Assembly (NCBI GenBank): GCA_032988165.1
Contig: JANTQF010000415.1
Coordinates: 1 to 28,146 of the forward strand
From: Emmonsiellopsis sp. PD_33
Taxonomy: Eukaryota > Ascomycota > Eurotiomycetes > Onygenales > Ajellomycetaceae
Length of the DNA stretch: 28,146 nucleotides
Direction of reading: 5' to 3'
Positions within the stretch are counted from its first letter, which is position 1. Every line of letters starts with the position of its first letter. The notes under the pieces are model-generated. The model saw only the letters and a program-made list of their open reading frames with translations. It was not told where the DNA came from and ran no database searches. Both the position numbers and the translations under genes were made by a program. Shown one piece after another: positions 17,394 to 27,027 of the stretch.

Positions 17394-18374
17394 CTATATA
17401 AATATCCCTAACGGCAAAGACATAGCAACCGCATAATTTGGCATGTCCACAATCTCAACAATCTTGAGATTTCCCGCTACGCTCGCAAGAATATATGCCT
17501 CCACCCGGCTCAGCCCTTTTTTCCTGACCAGCCACTCAATGAGATTGCGCGTGGCTTTTCTTGCGGCCTCGAGCAGATCCGAATCAATTCCCATAGCAGC
17601 ATATTGTCCCTTATCCGGCTGCTGTGCCTCTCCTGGCCCTTGCAACTGCGCACTTCTGGCTGGAGTTTGAAACTGCGGTGCCGTAATCCACGGCTGGTCC
17701 TTACACAAAGTAAGCCGTAAGGTGGCCTTCATTGACGTCTCGATTGCACAGCCACACACTTCTCCATCGCCCTGAGCTGCGTGTCCATCCCCGCAGCTGA
17801 AAAGAGCGCCCGCTGTCTGCACAGGGAGGTACAGCGTTGACCCGACCGTTAGATAACGACAGTCGATATTCCCGCCCGTATCTAGCGGGGGGATCGTGGA
17901 GAAATCGCCATCCATCCCTGGTGCAACGCCCATGACGCCTAGAAAAGGCCGTTTTGGAATGTGGATGCCTTCTTTGAAGGGGGCATAGGGCAGGGCAGGG
18001 TCGAGATCCCATATCTTCAAAACCGGATTGGGGAATTCGTCCGGCAGTAGGCCGAAGTCCGGGATAACTGCAGACCAGCCCCAGTCTCCCGTCTCCAGCT
18101 CGAGAATGTCAACCTGGAGTACGTCGCCTGGTTCCGCGCCTGTGACGAAAACGGGGCCGAAGACCGGGTCGGCACGGGAAATGTCAAATATTTCCAACAC
18201 CTTTTCCGTTGAGGTCTTTGTTATTTGGCCATTGCTACTGTCGATTGTATCGAAATGGATGATGTCGCCAGAGTTGACAGTTTTGACGGGAGGGACTTCC
18301 TTGGACCATCTGAGATGTTGCTGGTTGCGGTGGATGTGGTGGTGGATTGATTTGCATGAGATTCCATGGATCAT
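17394..18374 (-). CDS. Acetamidase/formamidase family amidohydrolase
   Basis: Hydrolyses short amides such as formamide or acetamide to ammonia and the acid; cytosolic, used for nitrogen supply. The 326-residue single-exon protein carries the FmdA/AmdA family blocks: PPVKTVNSGD near the N terminus, GAEPGDVLQVDILEL (about 79-93), DWGWSAVIPDFGLLPDEFP, the glycine- and histidine-rich GDGHAAQGDGEVCG (195-208) at the presumed active site, CAIETSM, and the C-terminal VDMPNYAV. The first ATG is 18374; the frame extends upstream through a TTG without an ATG. At 326 residues it is closer to the compact bacterial and actinobacterial type than to the longer (about 410) fungal FmdS type. Its lack of introns among multi-intron neighbours raises the possibility of transfer. 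It is a different family from AmdS amidases. Confidence 0.88.
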   Translation of the reverse strand: MIHGISCKSIHHHIHRNQQHLRWSKEVPPVKTVNSGDIIHFDTIDSSNGQITKTSTEKVLEIFDISRADPVFGPVFVTGAEPGDVLQVDILELETGDWGWSAVIPDFGLLPDEFPNPVLKIWDLDPALPYAPFKEGIHIPKRPFLGVMGVAPGMDGDFSTIPPLDTGGNIDCRYLTVGSTLYLPVQTAGALFSCGDGHAAQGDGEVCGCAIETSMKATLRLTLCKDQPWITAPQFQTPARSAQLQGPGEAQQPDKGQYAAMGIDSDLLEAARKATRNLIEWLVRKKGLSRVEAYILASVAGNLKIVEIVDMPNYAVAMSLPLGIFI

Positions 18375-18534
18375 GATGGGTGGTTGGTAAGATTCTGACG
18401 CATCAAAATCCAATGATTGAACATCCGTGAGAACTGTGTTTCGGGAGAAATATTCGACAAAGGAAGAGGTTGTGATCTTGTTATTAGGTTGCGGCTGTCA
18501 CCCCCAGAGTGGGCCCTCCCTCCAAACTCTTCCG

Positions 18535-18555
18535 GATATCGGGATATCGAGATAG
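18535..18555. promoter_or_regulatory. GATA-motif cluster upstream of the formamidase gene
   Basis: GATATC, GATATC and AGATAG occur within 21 bp. Only the last fits the AreA core HGATAR; the palindromes contain GATA on both strands in a poorer context. Nitrogen control of an amidase gene is expected from Aspergillus biology; here it is inferred. Confidence 0.3.
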
Positions 18556-19540
18556 CGACGAGGGTGTAACTCCGATGGTAAGAACTTGAATGCAGTGACT
18601 GTGTAACTAAAGGAAGAACAGTTCAATGCCGAGTTCGATGCCGGGGGAATAATATATAGTATCAATTGGCCAGACAGCATGCATAGGGCATCCGCTTGAG
18701 ATATCAAACTTACATTATACGCTCCGCGCATTTTGCTCATTCCCACACACACCTCCATCTGCCCTGGCCTGTATTATTCCACCGAAGACATGTTCTAATA
18801 TTTCCTGAAAACCCAATGCTGGAATATTAATAACTGCACCCATCTACTTAAAACGGTTGCCCAAGAACTTGAACTAGTTTGCTTTTTAGCTGCTCTCGGG
18901 GCATTCATTGCGGGGCGCCTAGCCTTATCTCGAAGCACCTCACCTCCCTAGTTGGGTGTAGCTCCAGGATAGATTCTCGCTATTCGAAGTGTAACGTTGC
19001 TCAACATCGTATCAACGGATGAAATGGGCCAGGGTATTCATGAAGAGGAGAAGCGGAGCTTGCTGACAATGTTGCATCTGATCAAGACTCAGCATCCGGG
19101 AGCTAAAACAAGTGAATAAGGGAAGATACTGGTATTTATTGAAGAAAACAATGAGCAAAAAGAGCACGTCAGAGTCAAGATGTAAATTGATGGACATGAT
19201 TGGGTTGGTGGACTGGTGTTTTTTATAACCCTATCCCTACCTACCTACTACTGATTAAACCCGTCCCTTGTCGCCATTGTCGGCACGTAAAATACAATTC
19301 TGCAAAGCGGAGAAAAAGAAAATAATTATCTACAAAGCACCCTTGATAGAAGGTAGTTCTTATGCCCGCCCTATCCCAATATCTCCTGCCATGTCGGCCG
19401 CTAACATCCAGGCCCTGCCTCCGTGGGCGCTAGCTAAATTTCTCAGGATCAAGTACTAGTATTACACAAGGGATGCCGTTGCATAGACAGGTGTATATAT
19501 GTCTTATACGTTGCGTGGGGCGAGAGTGGGGGAAATAAGC

Positions 19541-19577
19541 AAAAAGGAGGGGGAAAGGGAGGGGGAAAGGGGGGAGG
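19541..19577 (+). other. Purine tract with strong G-quadruplex motif
   Basis: A 37-base all-purine run contains G runs of 5, 3, 5 and 6 (19549-19553, 19557-19559, 19561-19565, 19569-19574) with loops AAA, A and AAA. It lies about 290 bp beyond the stop codon of the minus-strand sugar transporter, on that gene's template strand, where it could slow or end transcription. Confidence 0.65.
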
Positions 19578-19861
19578 TGAGAGGTGAGAAACAAACGATC
19601 CTAATAAAGTGCTTCAGATACCACATCAGTAGTTTGGAATAAACTCCTAGCATTAAATTTCATATTCACTCAAAGCTAAGTAATAATCTGATCTGACCAT
19701 AACTGCATGGGGAATATGAAATGTCGTATAGATTAGCACTGGCAATGAGGTCGCCAAGTTGCGTTTCCAGCCCCCGGGATCGTCCGTGAATGGAGGAGGG
19801 GAAAAGGAAGGGGAACGAACGCTTTGCCTGGGACAAGCAAAGCATGTATAAAAATAGCCAA

Positions 19862-22079
19862 TCACGGCATAGATTTCTTCTCGTTAGGATCAATGTGATG
19901 CTCAATCTTGTCGAGGTCAACCCGACCAACCGCTGCTTCATCGCCATCAAAGATTCTAGCTAACTCTTCAAGAGTTGGGCCCTTGGTCTCGACATAGAAG
20001 AAGTAGACAAAGATAAGTTCGATAAAGATCCAAATCTATTGTTAGACGGACCGGGGTCAGTAATCCGCACTCCGAGACTCGCTCCGGGAAACATTAGGGG
20101 TCATGTTAAACGCACAGTATAGATCATAGAAAGATGCCAGTGATGAGGCAGTTTTATCCAGGCGATAGGGTTAGTTTGACTATTTTACAGACAATTAGAA
20201 TATTGCATGGAGAATTTCTCAAGAGTGATGGGAAACACCCACTTTCCAAGGACCAGCGCAGCCTGGACTGTAAGATTCATGATCATAAGTCCCTTCGCAC
20301 GAAGTTTGTATGGGAGAATTTCGAGAGAATAGGCAACAAGAAGGCCAGACCAAGCCAGGGCGTAGAATACGCTGAACAGCCAAACCAAAGCAATCTGTGG
20401 ATATCCAGCGGACATATCTTGCGTTCTCTCGTATTGAGCTGAAGCAATGGTCCAAGCCAGGAACATAACAACCATTCCTTTTTTCATGTTAGTAATTAAT
20501 ACATCCCGCGTTATAAGTTCTGCTATATAATGCACTCACCGGTTGTTGCGCTTAGGAATAGGGGCCGTCGTCCGACTCGGTCCACTAGGAAAGCACAAGT
20601 AACGCTAACAATCAAACTGAGCAACGTTTGGCCTCCATTAAGCTATATAATACGTCTATTTGTTAGCCGTGAGGTTTTGAAAATTGGCATGATCAAGAAA
20701 ACATACGGGAATTTTCTTGTTTTGCTCCTTGATACCCATGCTCTCGTAAATGAGATTGGTGTAATTGCTGAACAGAGCATTTCCACTGTACTGGGAGATA
20801 ACTCCAAGGGAAACCAGAAGCATCAATCGGTATCGATTGCCACGAGTACGCATAAAATCCAGATAGCTGCTTGTCCTCTTGAACTCGAGTTCGAGACGGA
20901 GGGTCTCCTTGATCTCCTGGAACTCAAACTGGACAGTTGCGTTGTGGGTATTACCATTCGCATGGTAATACGCAAGCATGTTCAGGGCCTCTTCGTGACG
21001 TTCTTGCGCGATGAGCCAACGTGGAGATTCGGGCACCCCTATAATATTAAATTAAATAAGTTGGTATTTTTAAGGACAACCGTATCATGTTCTTGTCTTA
21101 CGATATATGATTGGGATACCAAGGGGGGTACACTTGAAAGAGTGTATATAACGAAATACTTACAATAAATGAAGGCACCTTGGATGACAGCGGGAGCAAT
21201 TTGCAAAATGGTGAGTGATCTCCATGACCAGTCATTCTTAATGAGCATTGTTGCCCATGCAATCCACGCGACGACTAAGAGACTGTAAGCCTTTGTAGTC
21301 AACCTCCAAAGGAGTAGGTATTCGTCTTACATAAGGCGCCCAAGTTCCAGAGACAATTATAGATGGTAGTGACTTTGGCGCGGTGTTGAGGGTGGCAAAT
21401 CTCAGTGAGCAGCACAGGTGATGACATTTGGGCCAAACTGTTTCCAAAGCCTAGGACGAATCGTCCCGCAACGTACACTGTCTGAGCATTAGCAATAGAA
21501 CTCCTTTAACTTACATCAACATTTTGAAGAAAACATGGGGATACGTACTGTCATATCCGTTGCAGAAGGCTCCGAGAAGTCCCCCAAGAATCATAAAGAG
21601 ACATCCAATTGCAATGGGGAGTCGGCGTCCATATCTATCAGCGATCCACGGTCTACATCATGATTAGCACCTGTCCGGGCAATAACCAGGTTAATACAGA
21701 CCTACTTACACAATGGGGTATCCAGCGAGGCATCCAATCATATAAATCGAGTTCATCAATCCCAATCTCGCCCCTTCCGGTTCCTTAAAATAGACCTGCC
21801 ATGAATCAAGAGTTTGCGAGGTGTTCAGCATCATTCTAACAAAAAAGAAAGGTAAGCATGGGTGGACAAGACGTTTATTCGCAATTAGCTGGCAGCTAGA
21901 AATTTATACCCGTCGTAACCAGTTGTTGCAGATGCAACACATAGAACTCCTCCCCAGAAGTAAAGCCTTCGCAAACCCTGGTCCTTCCACCAGTCCACCT
22001 TTTCCAGATCAGGCGCCTCGGCCTGAGCCACCTCCAGCTCAGCCTGGTGCGACTTTATGGGAGCTGCCGCAAAAGGCAT
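19862..22079 (-). CDS. MFS sugar transporter (lactose-permease/hexose-transporter type)
   Basis: Plasma-membrane sugar/proton symporter of the sugar porter family. Ten exons: 22079-21910, 21835-21710, 21652-21549, 21477-21331, 21274-21164, 21038-20707, 20642-20540, 20477-20243, 20179-20116, 20035-19862; 521 residues. All nine joins keep phase and restore family sequence, e.g. GYDG+MMLNTSQ, NGYD+MYVAGRF, FIYW+VPESPRWL, ALVLGN+QTNPIAW, MIYT+IWIFIELIFVYFF. Hallmarks: DRYGRR (104-109) after helix 2, PESPRWL (222-228) in the central loop, DRVGRR (351-356) after helix 8, and VETKGPTLEE from 479 after helix 12 (PETKG variant). The N terminus ahead of helix 1 is about 40 residues, and the tail ends KKSMP. 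A 10-bp perfect hairpin sits in exon 6. The substrate is unknown; the GYDG and NQTNPIAW types suggest disaccharide or hexose uptake. Confidence 0.93.
20948..20971 (-). other. Perfect hairpin inside sugar-transporter coding exon 6
   Basis: GTATTACCAT and its exact reverse complement are separated by four bases. Read in the mRNA (minus) sense the loop is GCGA, a GNRA tetraloop. The stem codes for part of the central cytoplasmic loop after LNMLA. Confidence 0.6.
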
Positions 22080-25000
22080 CTTGTCGATATCAATAGGTTG
22101 GGATGCAAGTTCAACAGTTCAACTGGGAAAGAAGGTTGTGGCAAAGCGACCTGTAGATGCTTCAATCTTCAAGAAATGGAAGCTCGGAGTAGGGAATAAA
22201 TGAGACGGCAATTTCCTTAAGTACTTGTTTCAACCCGTCAACCGAGACAAGAAACCGGGAATGTGATGCTTGTAAGCCAGCATATCGAATGGTCAACACG
22301 ATAGACATGAATTCGGGGTCCTTAGGCTAAAGTCAGACGTTGGACTTCAAATCCACGCCCGAGAAGGAAATCAAAGTAATGATCATTGGTGGGTGATTTT
22401 GCGGAGGAGACCAGGTATCGGGGAGATGGAAACCAACTCCACAGTCTGCTGCCACGGCCTGCTCCTCGTCCTTGTCCAGCCCATGGTCTATGAGATAGAT
22501 CCAAGGTATTGCCCAGGACTTGGCCAGAAAGTGCAGCATGGACGAGTAAGTTGGCTTGTGTGGCGGCGTGAACCCCGTCCCTACACCCAATCCTGTGGGA
22601 TAGAGACAGCCACTAGCATAGGCATGGAGCAATGCGCCTGAAGGGAAAGAGCCATCTTTCCGAACTCACCACCCTGACAGATGATAGCGAGCAAACCGAA
22701 TGGTTCGGGTCTAGCCAGCCAAGTCTTCTTTGACAAATAAAAGCCGGGGAAACCTTGCGGCGGCTAACCTGCAAAGATAATGATATGCTTCAGAAGCGCA
22801 CATCTCAGTAATGCCTGCTTAGTTCAGTCAGTAACAGTTACCAACCAATGTAGAATGAGACCATGAGTTCTACGTCAAGGCGAAGAGGGATAGGTTCCTG
22901 GAAGCGGGGAGCAACCCTGCTGCTCAAGTCTTTGATGATTATTTCGATAAAAACAAAGTCTTGACATAGCTGCGGCAAATCAAATTCTCCACGACAGTTT
23001 TCCACTGTAACCCAGAACCATCGCATGCCCAAAGCCCAAAAGAACCAGCACAGACGGACACGAGTCGAACATCCCGAGGCTGAAATGAGAGATGCAGATT
23101 AGGGCTAAGGCAGCCCCGTGACTGGGGTTAGGATGCTTGGCATCCATTTAACCTCCTTTAGCGCGTCAACATCCAACATCCATGAATCTTCGCACGTCTT
23201 CGCAAACACTTCGATGGCCATCACTATCCAGTCACGTCACAGAACAGCAGCCCCCAATAAACGGAGAGGCATTCTCCTGCGCCAATGCGATGCGACTTTG
23301 CCCAAATCCCGAACCCTGCAGTGGGTGTGCTTGGCATCTTATCTCTCTGCGGGAAAATAGCAGCTGTCTGGCATATTGACGAAGTCATGATGGCGTTCTG
23401 CTACGAGACAGGCCTCTTAGCTATCTATCCAATCTGTGGAATGGATTAATGATGCCCACGTTTTCCTGACCGAGCCCGATGAGAATCCCATTTTAGCCAA
23501 AACGAGAGAAGCAGGCGCAAGAAACGAGATGTCCAAGACAGTTAGCACGCCACAAGGACTTGACGCGGGACGAAGAAGAACAATATCGTGTGGAGGGGAA
23601 GAGGGGAAAATCGTGGCCCTTTTTGTACGGTACATGAACCGGGGAGGACGGCAAATGCAGACGCCCTTTTCGGATACTGACCCCCAAGTTCCGAAAAGTA
23701 AAGCTAGTCGAGGCTTGACCTATGTCTGCGTCAAAAAGTGATGGCTTTACCCGGCATGGCATGCATGGTGTTTTGGTAGCTCGGATCAATGTCCTTCTAT
23801 TCGTATTCGATATTGTTCTTCTACGTTGAAGAACATCATTCGCTCGTGAGTGCAGAGGCAAAGTTCGACAACAAAATCCAGCCATGGTGGCGCACGTCCC
23901 CGTTCATGTGTTCTCCTCCCCCAGACTGTCTAGCCTAGATATATGGAGTATGAACATGGGGTCTATCTTTCATCCAGGTGCTTTTCCGTGATAACTCCGA
24001 ACCCATGAGATATTAACCCCGCACACCTTGCAACGAAACCAAGACCCCAAAAACAATACCAATATGGCTCAATTATTATATTAATTAATTCGCGGTTACG
24101 GGCTGCGGGTATGCAATTCATGCTATATCAATCCATACCACGCCGATTCCTATTACCGCCCGCGCAGCTGGCCAGCTTTGTTTGATGTGCGTTATCAAAC
24201 TCCCAGAAAAAAACCCCCAGAAAATGACGCAAAAGCGGTTGGGTCACACGCAAGATGGGTTTTGTGACCTCTCCCTTTTCTACCTCAAAGATGATGACTG
24301 CGCTTCCACCCCAGAACGGAGAATGAATTGCAATATCCATGGACGAAAGCTTCATGCGGGCATTCCAGTCACTCGAATACTTCAGCATGCATGCATGCAC
24401 TACGATCTAATAATATCCCTCTGCCAAACTTAAACCCACTCTTTTGGCTCCTTTAAGTTTTAACTAATAAATATCGCGATGAAGATAGCGTGGTTTAATT
24501 AACTAAGGTTGTGGGGTATTTCTGATATCGATTGAATCCACTCTGGGTCCCGGCCCACCGAGCACGAGGCTCCTCAATTCCCCATAACTACATTCTTGTT
24601 GAGTTCTAGCCCCGCGGTCTATTATTAGCTTGCGGCTATATCGATTACCTTCATTATCGACAATTCTCACCGACCCCGTTCCGCGCCGTACACATGGCGT
24701 CCTCCTGCTCAAATGCACTTTGAAACAGGCACAGATTGAGATCTCTTTTTACAACCGAAAACAGGATAATAAATCATGGTCTGTTATTTCCCCGCCTTCT
24801 TGGATACGCCACAGTCCCCAGCGAAAGGACCTTGTAGGCGGGTAAATCCACTTTCAGGGACGCAGGCGGTCCCTGGGCCCCGGTCCCCTTCCTCCTTGTT
24901 CTCCTGCCTGGGTGCAAGTATTTTGATTAATTGGGGGCGAGTATGGTGGAAGTGGATCTCTGCGGGGGAGTCAATCACTTCTATGGTTCCCACACCTCTC

Positions 25001-25630
25001 ATAGACCTATCTCCCTATCTATAATTTAGCTGATATTGACATCGGAGTCAAGCACTAGTCCCCAGAGATTTCAGCATTATATCAAAAGCTATCAAGCAAA
25101 AGAGGCAAGAAATCCGATTCTGGATAATAACTACTGGTCCTCTGCGCAAAAAGAAAAGATAAAAGAGGAAACTAACACCCCCCCCATTCCCCCCCCCCTT
25201 CCTAACCAAACACTTTACAACTAAATGATAATGAACTTAAAAGCCCCCTTTTCTGAAACTCCCTTTCTCCCCACTTTCCACTACTACCTCTGACGCACAT
25301 AACTATCTACTAAACGCACCCCTTATGTACTAGTAATTATCGCATCAACTAATCCCGTTTCCCTTCCATGCCATAGGTGGATAGTTATGGCGTACGCGCA
25401 GTGATTCTTTTCTAATATAAGTTAAATAAATATAGCTAACCCCCTCGTAACGCAGACGAAAAAGAGTACTCATCGGATAAAACCGCGAAGATAAGAAAGG
25501 GGTATGTAAGATAGGGTAGGGTAGAGGTGGGTAGGTAGGCAGTGAGATTGAAATGAAAGACTAAAGTTAAGGATTTGATTTTTGATTTTTGAATAAATGG
25601 ATGGTTATTTCGGAATGGAAATATGCAATA

Positions 25631-25700
25631 GGTAGGTAGAGAGGGTAGATTAGTGGATATGTAGATATATAGATAGATAGATGGATGGATAAATGGATAG
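25631..25700 (+). repeat. Degenerate GGTA/GATA/GATG microsatellite
   Basis: Imperfect tetranucleotide tracts run as GGTAGGTA, then TAGATAGATAGATGGATGGATAAATGGATAGG. A related GGGTAGGGTAG..GGGTAGGTAGG tract lies at about 25513-25540. They look like slippage products. Confidence 0.75.
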
Positions 25701-25950
25701 GGGTGCAAAAATAGCATTAGTCTTGACGTATCTAGATTGAAGGATTAAATGAATGGAAACGGCCAGTCATGAGATCATCAACTTTTCAATATGCCTTTTG
25801 CATGTGGATAACAGCCCTGCCCGAGCGAGATATATATATGGACCGGTATAGATAAAAGATAGCTTTAAAGCTAAACCCCATGTTGAACATTCCGATCAGA
25901 TCGGGTCTGGATATCCCCCCCAGTGGAGGATGTGGAGGTTCATAACCAAC

Positions 25951-26010
25951 AGATGACAACCCCCTCCCCCTCTACAACTCAGATAGGTTTAAAAGAGGGG
26001 GATGTCATCT
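25951..26010. repeat. Imperfect inverted repeat forming a strong hairpin
   Basis: The left arm AGATGACAACCCCCTC (25951-25966) and right arm GAGGGGGATGTCATCT (25995-26010) pair at 15 of 16 positions around a 28-base loop. On either strand the transcript would form a GC-rich stem. No coding sequence explains it. Confidence 0.65.
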
Positions 26011-26537
26011 TCAAGCTAGGCAGAAGACTCTGAGTCTTATCAAGGTAACCGGTAGTTACTGTAAGGGGTAAAAGACATCCTGTTTCAGGCATTATCGGTT
26101 CTGTGATTGCAGTGACAGGTTGATGATGGTAGTTTGCCCCCCCCCCTTGTTTTCAACGGCAGGTAGATAGCAGGTATAAATATTTCCTGAAACCATCCAC
26201 TGTGCAGTGATTGTGAGTGATCCAGGGATGGGTCTGAATTCATATCCTGCCTTGACATATTGTCTTGTCAATATAAACTGAGTAAACTGGCAGACAACCA
26301 AAAAAAAAGGTAATCATGTCCATGTCCTTAGAAGATCAATCAGCGTAGCCCGATAGGAAATGGTAAAAGGTAAATTTTGTTGGGTGGGCATCATCTAGTC
26401 CTCATCATGTCCGTCTGCGACTCAGTTTCCGCATCTCCTAATACGGTAACAGCATGGCTATATATATAGATATCGGTTAGTATGATAAGAGGAAGAGGGT
26501 ACGCTTAATTCCCCACTTTGGGTTTACTTCCTTCATT

Positions 26538-26567
26538 CCTCCCCCTCCCCCTCCCCCTTTTTTTAGA
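26538..26567 (+). repeat. Polypyrimidine mirror tract (C5T repeats followed by T7)
   Basis: Three C5 runs separated by single T (26541-26557) are followed by a T run and AG. The minus strand reads as G5A repeats, able to form triplex or quadruplex-like structure. On the plus strand it also resembles a polypyrimidine tract with a TTAG splice acceptor (26562-26565), but no exon is recognisable after it. Confidence 0.5.
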
Positions 26568-27006
26568 TGCTACTCCAGTCACGACAAGTACACTCGGATA
26601 GTTATTCTCTCACCGCAACTTTATTTGCTAGCGGGACTTTGAAACAAAAAAAAGAAACTCCCCAAGTGTCTCGAAAATAGGTGCGGGATAGGGAATACCA
26701 TCAGCAATCGTGTCGCGCTCGATCTTGACAGATTGAAGGAGATCAAAGTCCGGAGAATGGAAATAAAAAGAAAAAGGAAAGGAAAAAGGAACCATAACTA
26801 GATAAAAATATCCTGCAGCAAAACACAAAAACATTAAGGTTTTCAAAATAAACTCCCGAAGCAGTCCCGGGTCAAACTTGGACCGTGAGTTGTAATGCCA
26901 ATAGCAATTCGCGAAGGAAAAAAAAATTCAAAAGTGCATAGAATATTTCTTCTTGAAAAAGAAAAGAGAAAAGTTTAAAAGAAGAGGCATCGAGGGGTAA
27001 GTAAAC

Positions 27007-27027
27007 ATGTATGTATGTGTGTATGTG
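27007..27027 (+). repeat. Short ATGT microsatellite
   Basis: ATGTATGTATGTGTGTATGTG, a slightly interrupted tetranucleotide repeat of five units, in noncoding sequence. Confidence 0.6.

Larger units (their letters stand above)
18375..19861. other. Upstream region of the formamidase and 3' region of the sugar transporter
   Basis: No gene supported in about 1.5 kb; the open frames are short and lack family features. Two GATATC palindromes (18535-18540, 18543-18548) and an AGATAG (18550-18555) cluster about 165 bp upstream of the formamidase ATG. AGATAG fits the HGATAR core of AreA-type nitrogen regulators, a plausible but weak match. The right part (19541-19577) is a purine tract with quadruplex pattern. 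Confidence 0.5.

Noticed and set aside
19862..19950. Apparent C-terminal frameshift in the sugar transporter
   Set aside because: It came from dropping two bases while reverse-complementing. On re-reading, the frame runs GDEAAVGRVDLDKIEHH and ends at 19862 without a break.
22333..22632. Minus-strand 99-codon ORF upstream of the sugar transporter
   Set aside because: It begins at TTG rather than ATG, has no family signature and lies in the expected promoter.
24382..24397. GCATGCATGCATGC palindrome
   Set aside because: It is a simple repeat of a 4-bp palindrome, too short and common to assign a function.
24128..24433. Overlapping ORFs of 83-90 codons on both strands
   Set aside because: No recognisable motif or codon bias; the overlap on opposite strands indicates chance openness.
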